64,000 bases of DNA. It comes from Sorex araneus (lineage: Eukaryota; Chordata; Mammalia; Eulipotyphla; Soricidae). This document shows, piece after piece, positions 30,240-40,404 of this stretch. Position numbers and translations under genes: made by a program. The notes beneath the pieces are model-generated. The model searched no databases. It saw nothing but the letters and a program-made list of their open reading frames with translations, and was not told the DNA's origin. Position 1 is the first letter of the stretch, and each line of letters begins with the position of its first letter. The stretch spans positions 25,122,681 to 25,186,680 of the forward strand of contig NC_073303.1 in NCBI RefSeq assembly GCF_027595985.1. The letters are read 5' to 3'.

Positions 30240-30560
30240 TCGAGCGGGGTGTGCTTAGCAGAAGCATGCCCCCAACACCACCGTCTCAGCCCCCCGCGTC
30301 TCCCCCGCGGCCCCCGGGCTCTGCCTCCCCTTCCCCGGCGCGGACCGTCTCCGCGCTCCCCGCCCTCCGCTTTGGCGCCCCCTGGTGGACAGCCGCGGTA
30401 GGGCCCGCCCTGAGAGAGGGGCTCAGCACGCAGCGTGCCCCCTTCACCCCCGGGCTCCACACTCCACCCCGGGCCAGGCCACCCGGGCTCCCGCAGGCCC
30501 AGCAGGGCAGTCAAGCGGGGTCTGCCCCGCGCGCCAAGGTGGGAACTGCCAGCCTATGGG
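30240..30560. promoter_or_regulatory. Intergenic GC/CpG-rich island
   Basis: CpG-rich segment without SINEs, containing a strong CTCF-type motif. No open frame with recognisable homology and no evidence of a transcript. Confidence 0.55.
30373..30388 (-). promoter_or_regulatory. Candidate CTCF site
   Basis: TGGCGCCCCCTGGTGG is the reverse complement of CCACCAGGGGGCGCCA, a near-perfect CTCF core. It lies between MAPK14 and MAPK13. Confidence 0.65.
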
Positions 30561-31409
30561 CGGTAACTTAGAAGCTGGACCCGATCCCACGTGTCCAGCT
30601 TCTAGCGCAGACCAAGCCCCGGGGTCCTGTGTAGCGGGCCAGGGGTCCTGGGGTTCAGCCATCAACAGAGCAGCCAGGCCCCCGAGCCCGCAGAGCTGAC
30701 CTGGCAACAGCAGGCCACAGATGACCAGCTCAGAGGCACAGGCAGGGCTCAATGAGGCTGGAAATGAGGGGGACGGATCTCGGGGGTCACAGCAGCCTCC
30801 CCCACCCGGATCACTGCCGGCTACCCCCTAGGTAACGCTGAAACCTGCTTCTGGCCAGGGTTGCCCCCTTCCGGCCTTTCCTGCTCTCCAGGGGCACCCG
30901 TGCACCCTGACCACTTCGCCCCGTGCCCTCCTTCTGCTTGGCCAAGGACTGCTCACTGTCCCCTCGCTCCTCGCTCCAATCCGGGCTGCCTGTCCTCTGT
31001 CCCCTGCAGCCACTCAGCAAGGGTGACAGCCGTCATCCATTTAACCTAATTCTGCAGTGTAGCGAGAGAGACGGCAGCTCCGTGGACAACTGCCTGGGCC
31101 TGGGTCCTCGGGAAGCTCACGACCCCGTGAGGGAGGCAGAGATGAGAAAGAGTCACAGGGTCTCCTGCAGGGGGGAGTCTGCACCGGGGCGCCTTTTGGG
31201 GGGATCCATTCACTGGAAAATGCGCACCTCATTCATCTCACAGGCCTGTCCAGAAGCAGATAAGGAGGCGCCGCCTCTCACTGTTTTATCCTCATTGAGA
31301 TTTATCATCATTCCAGCATCTCACGGAGAAAACTCAGAAATAAAGGAAGCGTGGATGGAATGTTCCAGAGAGTAGGTGGGGGGCACGTTTCGCTTTAAAG
31401 AGACAGAAG
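30561..31409. other. Intergenic, unique sequence
   Basis: GC-rich to about 31020, no recognisable repeat or gene. Confidence 0.45.
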
Positions 31410-31606
31410 AGGGCCCTAGGGATAATACAGTGGGTGTTTGCCTTGAATGTGACCAACCTGGGTTCAATCCCTGGCATCCCTTATGGTCCCCCGAGCACTG
31501 CCAGGAGTAATTCCTGAGTGCAGAGCCAGGAGTAACCCCTGAGCATCTCTGGGTGTGACTCAAAACAAACAAACAAAAAAAAAACAAAGAAATAGACAAA
31601 AAAAGC

Positions 31607-31648
<42 letters not shown>
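31410..31648 (+). mobile_element. SOR-type SINE with (GA)n tail
   Basis: GGGTTCAATCCCTGGCATCC at the B box; tail AAACAAACAAAC, then (GA)n at 31612-31648. Confidence 0.85.
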
Positions 31649-31649
<1 letters not shown>

Positions 31650-31889
31650 CATGGGTGGAGAAGCTATAAAGAGAATAAAGAGGTGGAGGCTCATGACTGA
31701 CATGTGACCGACGTCAGTTCTATATCCGCCCCCACGTGGTCCCCCGAGTGCCTCTGGGAAGATGGCCAGGGGAGCCCAGGTGATCCCCCCACTGCTGGGG
31801 CCTGAGTAGCACATCCCAGGCCCCTCGCATTGAGCCACCAGCCACACTGGACAAGCTCTGAGGGTTAAAAGTAGGTAATGGGATTTTTT

Positions 31890-32038
31890 TTGGAGGGGGG
31901 AGATTTTCTTGATAACCTTTCAGTATCAGTATTGCAAATCACAATGCCCAAAAGGAGAGGACAGAGAGACAGACAGACAGAGACAGAAACAGGGAGATAC
32001 AGACAGAGACACAGAGGGGGGGGGGAGACACAGAGAGG

Positions 32039-32128
<90 letters not shown>

Positions 32129-32328
32129 CTCGCCTCTTGCCATAGAGGCAGGCAGGGAGTGGAGGGGTGGGGGTGATAAGAGGGAACCTGGGGACACTGG
32201 GGACACTGGTGCTGGGAGATGTACACTGGTGGAGGGATGGGTGTTGGAATACCGTATGACTGAAATCCAATCATGAACAGCTCTGTAAGGGTATATCTCA
32301 TAGTGATTCAATAAAAAAGAAAAAAAAA
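31890..32328 (+). mobile_element. L1 3' end with expanded polypurine tract
   Basis: Polypurine (GA)n at 31960-32127, then GGGGACACTGGTGCTGGGAG, GTGTTGGAATACCGTATGAC and CTCATAGTGATTCAATAAAA. Confidence 0.8.
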
Positions 32329-32485
32329 GGAAACTATCCCACAGTAAGTGTGAGTGATGAGCTTAATTCAGCAGGTGGAGATGGTGGAACAAGGGACAGG
32401 TACCCCCTGAGGCAGGCGCTGAAAATTGGCCACTGAGTTATTTCCACACCAGTAACAGAGTCAGTTCAAATCCTCATGAGGTGTT

Positions 32486-32596
32486 AGGGCTGGGGACTTA
32501 GCACAGGGGTTAAGACTCTTAACTACGTTGACCTAGTAAGACCTCCAGTGCCTTACGTGGCCCCCCAAGCACTGCCAGGTATGCCCCCTAAAAACG
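32486..32596 (+). mobile_element. Old SINE fragment
   Basis: GGGGACTTAGCACAGGGGTT and CCCCCCAAGCACTGCCAGG. Confidence 0.6.
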
Positions 32597-32613
32597 GTTC
32601 TAGGGACTCATAA

Positions 32614-32785
32614 TTTTTTTTTCTTTTTGGGTCACACCCAGCAATACTCAGGGGTTACTCCTGCCTCTGCACTCAGGAATTATTCTCGGCCATGCTTAGG
32701 GGACCATACGGGATGCCGGGGATTGAACCCGGGTCGGCCGTGTGCAAGGCAAACGCCCTGCCCGCTGTGCTCTCACTCCGGCCCT
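32614..32785 (-). mobile_element. SOR-type SINE, young
   Basis: CTTTTTGGGTCACACCCAGC start, GGGATTGAACCCGGGTCGGC, ends CACTCCGGCCC. Confidence 0.94.
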
Positions 32786-32829
32786 GGGGCTCATAATTCT
32801 GATAGTGGTGAAATGTACAGAGCTACTCG

Positions 32830-32975
32830 CTGCTCAGAGTTTTTCATTTGCGCTCTCAGTGTTTCACCACCACCCTGCGAAGTGGGTCCCACGTCCCATT
32901 TTACACATGTGATAACTGGGGACTGACCAGCCAAGGCCACACAGCAGGAGAGATGGGACTGGTAGGAGAAACCAC
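32830..32975 (-). mobile_element. MIR fragment
   Basis: CATTTTACACATGTGATAAC and CAAGGCCACACAGCAGGAGA match the reverse MIR core. Confidence 0.65.
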
Positions 32976-33214
32976 ACTGCGGCACCAGCTCATGTGTGGT
33001 GCCTGGAGACACAGGACAGGCTCGTGTTCAGCACTGAGCTGCTGCCCAGAGCCCGCCACGGCCCTGCCTGGCTCCGAGCCTCGAGCTCCCTCCCCAGGGG
33101 TGAGCACTGCCCCCCTGCCCCGCCCCCCGAAGATGGAGGTGTTCTCACGGCTGCCATTGGCCTGTGCTACGTGTGTCCACGGCAGCGGGAACTTCCCTTC
33201 CCACCTGTGAGCGT

Positions 33215-33617
33215 TGGTGACACAGACCCTGCTGGTGACACAGACCCTGCTGGTGACACGAATCCCACTGCTGAGACAGTCCCACTGTAACACGGATCCC
33301 CTGGGTGACACAGACCCCACTGGTGACATGACCCCATTGGTTGAGACTCCTGGTGAGACAAACCCCACGGGTGACACATACTCCACTAGTGACACAGGCC
33401 CCATTGGTGACACGGGCCTCACTGGTGACATGGACTCCACTGGTGACACGGACCCCATGGGTGTGGCCTCACAGGTGAGGCAGGTCCCATTGATGACACT
33501 GACTGCACGGGTGATACTAACCCCATGAGTGACACGGCCCCCATGGGTGAGGTGACCCCCACGGGTGACACGGCCCTCATAGGTGGGGTGACTCTACAGG
33601 TGACATGGCCCCCATGG
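33215..33617. repeat. 18-bp minisatellite
   Basis: About 22 units of consensus GGTGACACGGACCCCACT, the first two identical to each other, later ones diverged. In frame it reads as a 6-residue repeat of DT.P.G type on plus and SP.G.V on minus; neither frame has a gene context. Confidence 0.92.
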
Positions 33618-33929
33618 GGAAACTCAGCTCTGGGTTCCCAGCCTGGGCCCCAGTGCCCATGGGGACCGGGGTCTTGCTGGGTGGGGGGTTCTGCTGGGCA
33701 TTGTAGGGTCCTTGGCTTTACTCACTAGATGCCATAACTTAGTGCCTGCCCAATTTTTGTGACAACTCCAAATGTCTCCAGATGGTGCCATTTGTTCTCG
33801 GGACACAGCCAAAGTCACGTGGGCGGGAGGTAGAGGCTGAGTTAATTCATTTGCTCTCGCTGCCTTGTAACTTGGTGTGGAACAGACTGCAACTTATTTT
33901 CCATTTCTCTTACTGATGGGCTTTGAGAT

Positions 33930-34115
33930 TTTTTTTTTTTTTTTTTTTTTTGCTTTTCGGGTCACACTGGGCAATGCACAGGGGTTACTCCTGGCTCATG
34001 CACTCAGGAATTACCCCTGGCGGTGCTCAGGGACCATATGGGATGCTGGGATTCGAACCCGGGTCGGCCGCGTGCAAGGCAAACGCCCTACCTGCTGTGC
34101 TATCACTCCAGCCCA
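33930..34115 (-). mobile_element. SOR-type SINE, young
   Basis: Flanked by GGGCTTTGAGATTTT direct repeats. Confidence 0.95.
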
Positions 34116-34195
34116 GGGCTTTGAGATTTTATCATTGTTTTCCCACTGCTGATAATGTGGGATGAAAAGTTCTGATACTTGTTTCTTCGAGCCCA

Positions 34196-34362
34196 AACTT
34201 GTTTCTTTGGGTTTGGGCTTGGGCCACCCCCAACGGTGCTCAGGGCTTACTCCTGGCTCTGTGCTCAGGTGGTGCTGGGGGACAGTACTGGGAGCCGGGG
34301 ACGGAGCCCAGGTTGGCGACACGCAAGACAGACACCCTACCTGCTGTTATTACTCCGGCCCT
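34196..34362 (-). mobile_element. Old SOR-related SINE
   Basis: GGGCCACCCCCAACGGTGCT start, ends TTACTCCGGCCC. Confidence 0.8.
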
Positions 34363-34518
34363 CGTTCTGCATTTTTTTTTCGACATGTATCAAAACCCTT
34401 CTCCATTTCAATTTATAATTTTTCTGGGATTGTAACTAAAGAAAAAAGGGAGCTGTCCAGTGGCTTCCAGACTACTTACTGACATAGGTGACTGAATGAT
34501 ATGCATTTAAGGTTTATT

Positions 34519-34692
34519 TTTATTTATGTTGGTGTGGGGGGCACACCCGGTGGTGCTCAGGGCTTACGCTTGTCTCTACACTCAGGGATCATTCCGGGTG
34601 GGCTTGGGAGACCATGGAGGCTGCTGGGGATCAAACCTCGGTCTGCCGCAAGCCAGGCAAAGGCCCTACCCACTGTACTATCTCTCTAGCCC
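34519..34692 (-). mobile_element. Old SOR-related SINE
   Basis: GGGGCACACCCGGTGGTGCT start, ends ATCTCTCTAGCCC. Confidence 0.8.
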
Positions 34693-34834
34693 ACACTTAT
34701 TTTTATATGTACAGATTCAGGAACTTCTCGAGTAAGTTACTCGAATCTGTCAATGGTTATGATTTCCAGGTAGTGGGCTAATGAATGTCACCTAACTACA
34801 TTAACAGTTTCTTTCAATAATAATCTTTTGTGAT

Positions 34835-35008
34835 TTCTTTTTGTTGGGGGGGGGGTGGGAGCGTGGGCGGGGGGAGTTTGGGTCACAACCAATGATGATT
34901 AGAAGTGATGCCTGGCAGAGTTTAGGTGACCAAATATGATGCTGGGGAATCGAACCTGGGTCATTCGCATGCAAAGCAAGTGCCCTATCTCCTATACTAT
35001 CTGGTCTA
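34835..35008 (-). mobile_element. Old SOR-related SINE
   Basis: GGGTCACAACCAATGATGAT and GGGGAATCGAACCTGGGTCA. Confidence 0.75.
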
Positions 35009-35748
35009 ACAAGAAACGTGTCCTACTTGCATCAGGAAGCAATGCTAGCTGGAAAAATCAGGCGGCAAATTCCTTGTCACCAGAAACTCCATGCAAATGA
35101 CAGAGATTCCAGGAGCAGGGCCTGGACCAGAGAGGCAGGGGAGAGGAAGCTGGGGGGCGGGGCGGGGGTGCTGGGGAAGAAAGCCACACCCCTCCAGCAC
35201 TTTGTCAGCTGCCATTCTGAGGTGTCATAGCTTGGTCCCGGGCAGAGCCGTGGGTGTAGGTCTGCTCAAGACCCTCCCATGGGCTCTGCCATCTGCCACC
35301 ACCCAGTGGCCAGCAGACACAGGCCCTTGGGTGACGGTGACCGATGACAACCTCACAAGCGGAAACAGATGGTGATATTGGTGGCCCTGCAAGTGGAGCC
35401 AGCTGGTCAGGGCAAGGGAGCACAGGGGAGGGAGCTCAGGCCCAGGACTCCCATGAAAACAATCTCATTGTCCGCCGGGTGCCAGCAGGACCCAAGGTCT
35501 ACCTGGCCCACAAATGGCCGAGGACACCAAGGAGCTCAGGTTTCATCCCAGGGGCGAGGGGGTTGTTTACAATAGTCTCTTCCTGTCAATATGTCAAGTC
35601 TGAGAGCACAGGAGCCTCATTTGTATTTTCCCCGCGTTCCCAGGGTCTGAGAGATGCTCTTTGTGACATGGATAGGTAATGGCACAAGATACCAGAACGA
35701 CTTTCCAATGCCTCCTTCACCATGTATCCCTTGAAAGATGGCAGAAGG
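35009..35748. other. Intergenic, unique sequence
   Basis: No gene or repeat recognised. Confidence 0.45.
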
Positions 35749-36104
35749 GGCCAGAGAGATAGCAGAGCAGATAAGGAACCTCATATGGTTCCCGAGGCCT
35801 GCCAGGACTGATCCCCGAGCACAGGGCCACGAGTAAAATATAAGCACTGTTGGATGTGGCCCACCTCACCCCCCCAACCCCCCCAAAAAAAAGATGGAGA
35901 AACAGGAAATTCTTTTAATTCTCTTGGGGGCTGGAGCGATAGCACAGCGGGTAGGGTATCTGCTTTGCATAGGCCAACCTGGGTTCTATTCCCAGCATCC
36001 CATATGGTCCCCCGAGCACCGCCAGGAGTAATTTCTGAGTGCATGAGCCAGGAGTGACCCCTGTGCAACGCCGGGTGTGACCCAAAAACAAAAAACAAAA
36101 AATT
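35749..36104 (+). mobile_element. Two SINEs: old (35749-35891) and young (35927-36104)
   Basis: The first is internally deleted (GGGGCCAGAGAGATAGCAGA). The second is near-consensus, except that the B box reads GGTTCTATTCC. Confidence 0.85.
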
Positions 36105-37075
36105 CTTTGAATTCTCTGCATCAGAGCTTCTATTACCTTCAGTAATCTTTGGATCCTTGTTCCCACTCACTGAATGTTGGTGCATCAAGGAAACTTGAGT
36201 AAGATGGACCCAAGGATTAGAACCCAATCCTCCTGCCAAAGATCTCTTCTCAAACTGGGAATTTCCCCCCAAGCCGCTTTTCTTAGGGCAGATAATGGTT
36301 CAGTGTTTGCTTTCTTTAGATCGCCTTTGCTTCCGAGGGCTGTGGAAACAGGGGGCGGAGGGCAGGACTTGCAGGGGATTAAGAGGCGGTGACTGGCTCC
36401 TCATTGTGAAGGACCGGATGCCTCCTCCTGGATGCCAGGTGATGGGGACACGGCTGTCAGTCAGCCCATGCCACCAAAGACATACAGCCCGGAGCTAACA
36501 TTCATCACGCATTCTGAGTACGCCGAGGGCTTGACTCATTGAACCCCGGGCAGGTAGGTTTACAGATGAGGCAATCTGCTCGATCGAGGAGGCAGACAGA
36601 GAGCCCGGCGCTGGAACCCGCAGGCCGCTCCGGCTCGTGTCCTTAGCCTCCGTGCTGCAGCCGGCTCAGATCAAACAGTGGCGTGACCAGCACCACCGAG
36701 CCATGCCGATGATCAGGGGCACACAGGAGCGACCACCGACCCGAGCTGAAGGAAATTAGCTAAGAGAAGCGGGGAGGGGAAAGCCAGGGCAGAAGGGAAG
36801 GCCGAGAGAAAGAGGCCCCCTGGGTGCCCCCGAGGAAGGCTGTTCTCACTACCCAGCTCTCTCCAGAAGACGGGGACATTTCCCTTCTAGATGAGCCAGG
36901 CAGCTGGGGATGGGAGGGCGCAGGGCTGCGACAGGGAGAGAGGCCAGCGCGTGCCGAGCGAGATAAGGCAGCGAGCGCCCAGCCACGGCTGCCCTAGGCT
37001 CTGGGGACCCTTTGGATTGTCTTTAGCAAGGAGCAGCCAGCAGGTCTGTAGGGAAATTATGCTGAATCTCTGTAC
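36105..37075. other. Intergenic; one MIR
   Basis: Apart from the MIR at 36492-36680, unassigned. Confidence 0.5.
36492..36680 (-). mobile_element. MIR
   Basis: GGAGCTAACATTCATCACGC, TTGACTCATTGAACCC, TTTACAGATGAGGCAATCTG and the terminal tRNA-like part are all in MIR order. Confidence 0.8.
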
Positions 37076-37083
37076 GTGTGCGT

Positions 37084-37157
<74 letters not shown>
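37076..37157. repeat. (TG)n(GA)n compound microsatellite
   Basis: CGTGTG units grade into (TG)n then (GA)n. Confidence 0.97.
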
Positions 37158-37162
<5 letters not shown>

Positions 37163-37214
37163 TTTTCAACAATTGAGGCAGGGCTGATATCAATGCTAAA
37201 AATCTCTGGAACAG

Positions 37215-37383
37215 GTACTGGAGCGATAGCACAGCAGGTAGGGCGGCTGTCTTGCATGAGGCCAACTTGGGTTTGATTCCCAGCATCCCATATGGTTCCT
37301 CTGCACTGCCAGGAGGAATTCCTGAGTACAGAGCCAGGAGTAAGCCCTGAGCATTGCCGGGTGTGACCCCAAAATAAACAAAC
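37215..37383 (+). mobile_element. SOR-type SINE
   Basis: GTACTGGAGCGATAGCACAG head; AAATCTCTGG repeated on both sides as target duplication. Confidence 0.92.
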
Positions 37384-37754
37384 AGAAATCTCTGGCATAG
37401 CGATTCGTCCTTCAATACTGGTACGCGGACGGTCTATTGAACCCGGCCTCGGTTGTCATGGGTCTAGAATGTCCAGGGAAGGATGTCAGTGGTGGAATGA
37501 ATGGGCCCAATGCAATGACTTCCGTCTTGGGGCCACACCAGCAGTGCTCAGGGCTTATTTCTCCAAGATGACAGCCTCCGTGTCCGGGGCCAACTGACAT
37601 AACCAGGACCATGTGTGCATGCCTGTGTGTGTGCGAGAATGGTGCTATGGATGGAACCCAGGGTCTCACACATGGCAAAGCAGGTGCTCTACCACTAAGC
37701 TACATATCCTATCTTAGAAAAAAAAATTTTTTTGGCAAAGCTTTTCTCACTTTA

Positions 37755-37929
37755 TTATTATTATTTTTCTTTTTGGGTCACACCCAGCAGTGCATAGGGG
37801 TTACTCCTGGCTGACTCAGAAATTACTCCCTGGCAGTGTTCAGGGGACCATATGGGATGCTGGGAACCGAACCCGGGTCGATGGCATGCAAGGCAAACGC
37901 CCTACCTGCTGTGCTATCCCTCCAGTCCC
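37755..37929 (-). mobile_element. SOR-type SINE
   Basis: Flanked by AAAGCTTTTCTCACTTTA direct repeats (18 bp); one short internal deletion. Confidence 0.95.
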
Positions 37930-37964
37930 CAAAGCTTTTCTCACTTTAATGTGTGTGTGTGTGA

Positions 37965-38320
37965 GAGAGAGCATAGCAGGTTAAGAGCTTGCACTTAGCC
38001 AATCCGGTTCAATCCCTAGCACTACGTATGGTTCCCAGAGCACTGCTAGGAGTGATCCCTGAGCACTGCCAGGTGTGGCCCCCAAACAATAAAGGACTGG
38101 AGAGAAATTCTACTCCAGTGCCAATACAGTCCCCTAAGCAATGCCAGGGGTCACGCCTGAGCACCCGCAGGTATGGACACCAAAACTTGGCCGGAGAGTA
38201 CAGCAGGTCAGGCGCCTTGCCCGTGGCCAACATGGATTCCTATCCTGCTACTCCACCTGGCCCACGGAGCACCGCCAGGAGTGAATCCTGAGCACGACTA
38301 GGGGTGGTCCCCAAACCAAA
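37965..38320 (+). mobile_element. Three consecutive old SINE fragments
   Basis: 37965-38090, 38095-38184 and 38185-38320, each ending in a CCCCAAAC/CACCAAAAC-type 3' end. Confidence 0.7.
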
Positions 38321-38346
38321 ATAAACACTTAAGAAAATCTGGTGAG

Positions 38347-38511
38347 GGACTGGAGCGATAGCACAGCGGGTAGGGCGTTTGCCTTGCATGCGGCCGACCG
38401 GGGTTCGGTTCCCAGCATCCCATATGGTCCCCTGAGCACCGCCAGGGGTGATTCCTGAGTGCAGACCCAGGAGTAACCCTTATGCATCGCCGGGTGTGAC
38501 CCAAAAAAAAA
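38347..38511 (+). mobile_element. SOR-type SINE, young
   Basis: GGGACTGGAGCGATAGCACA head, GGTTCGGTTCC B box, GTGACCC end. Confidence 0.94.
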
Positions 38512-39070
38512 TGCAAAGCAATTGTTATCCCAAGCAAAATCACAAAAATATGTGATCTGGCAGTCAAACCAGAAACAGTAGAGGAAACAGTGATAAGGTT
38601 ACTGCCAACAGATACTGATTTTTTTTTTTTTTAAAAAGGACAAAGTGAATATTCAAACAGTGAGGCCATCAGGAAAATCATGCAAGAACCCAAATATTCT
38701 GGCAAAACGTCTTCTGACTACAGGGTTGGGGTTGTGGCTCAAGAACAGGTAGACACTTGCCTTGCAAGCATAAGACTCTGGGCTCAATCTCAGTCATAGA
38801 TTGGTGGTCTAGGGACTGGCCCTGGGTTTCCAACACTGCCGGATGTGGTCCTCACTCCTGGGGGGGGAAATCCCTGATCGTTCCAAATATCCAAGAGGAA
38901 TGACACTGTAGGCTCTTTCCATCACGGTTTTGCTTGAGAAGCAAATTCATGATTCATTCTGTTCATTATATTTGAAATCACAGCATGTTTCTATAATTTT
39001 GGTTGATGATAAAACCAAAAGCTGACACTCCCTCGTCCCCAATCCTACCACTGTGAAATTTTGGTTCCCA
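38512..39070. other. Intergenic; generic tRNA-SINE relic
   Basis: 38722-38800 has a tRNA-like head (GGTTGTGGCTCAAGAAC ... CTTGCCTTGCAAGC). Rest unassigned. Confidence 0.45.
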
Positions 39071-39250
39071 GGGCTGGAGTGATAGTACAGCGGGTAAGGT
39101 TGCATGTGGCTGATTCAGGCCTGACCTGGTTTTAATCTCCGGTATCCGGACATATGGACCCGCAAGCCCCACCAGGAGTGATCCCTGAGTGCAGAGTCAG
39201 GAGTAAGTCCTGAGCATTACCAGCTGTGGCCCCCGAACAAAATAAAACAC
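39071..39250 (+). mobile_element. SOR-related SINE, diverged
   Basis: GGGCTGGAGTGATAGTACAG head; 3' half AGTGATCCCTGAGTGCAGAG. Confidence 0.85.
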
Positions 39251-40404
39251 CCCCCGCCCCCCCAAGAAGGCGATCTGCTTCTGGTGTCAAGCCGCTCCTC
39301 CAGCTAAGTAGATCTTCCATTCTCAGAAGTCTGATGTGTCATTCAGTTACCTGTATGTCCGGGCACTCATGCCTGGCACATAAAGGCGACACTGTCCTAC
39401 AACTGTCTGATCCTTACAGGAGCTGCTGATATATTCAATGTGACAACGGGTCCTTTTTCTTCAACCTGCAAGAAGTCGCCAAGGACAGAACGCAGAACCT
39501 GGGGTGCTTGGCGGCCCCGTGGCTGCGGTCATTCCCAGCTGCCAGCCAGGGACCAAACAGAGCAGGACAAGAGCGCAGCTGACGCTCGAGATACCCTCAC
39601 TGGCCGGGACTCACAACCCACCCAGGGCACCTGTCAGCATTCCGGTGCCAGGAAAGAAAATGCTCCCCCAGGGGCCTGAAAAACTCAGCTGGGAGACCTT
39701 GTGGCGCTTTAATCCTGTGATGCAACTCGGTCGCCTGAAGAGTATGTCCAGGGCGTGAGACCAAAAGGTCATAGGATACATTTGCTTAACGGACTAGAAG
39801 CCACATATACATTCCACCTTCTCTCTGACAATAATTTTAAAATAAAAGACCCACTTCCGGCATGTAGTTTTAGAGTGTTAATGCCGAAAGGCACCAGTGC
39901 CTATTTAAACAAACTGCATTTTACGGGTCGAGAGATGGAAGTCTGGGGCCGGGCTCGGGGAACGGCTGCCGTGAAGGTTCGGGTAAACAGCTCAGGCCGC
40001 GCAGGGCACAGGTCAGCTCTGAGTCATGACTCGGCTCTGTGTCTGGAGCACAGAAACGGCCCAACAGAAACATGAACACATGCAGGTGGGCCCTGCTGAG
40101 GCTTTCTCTACAGACCCCCGAGATGGACAGTGTACATGAGTTTTCACAAAAATAGCTTTTTTGAAAATGCAAAAATCTTCTCAAGTGAAGTGGTGTAACA
40201 ACAGGGTCTGGCCTTGGGGCCTCAGCTGCTGACGCCGGGCGGTCGCACCCCGACATGCTGCCGGGCGCGCGTGGCCGGCTCTCCCCGTCCTCACGGCTGC
40301 GTCACCACGGGGTGGACGGCTAGGAACTGAGAGCCAGGCCGTGGAGGAGTAGCCCTCGGTAATGACAAACAAGGGAAACATGCAATAAATCTGAGCCACT
40401 CGTT
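39251..40404. other. Unique sequence just past MAPK14
   Basis: SINE-free like the adjoining 3' UTR, so a longer MAPK14 3' end is possible, but no stronger poly(A) signal was found. Confidence 0.45.

Noticed and set aside
33167-33528. Repeat protein encoded by the 18-bp minisatellite
   Set aside because: No exon structure or conserved flanks; open frames are expected from a repeat unit divisible by three.
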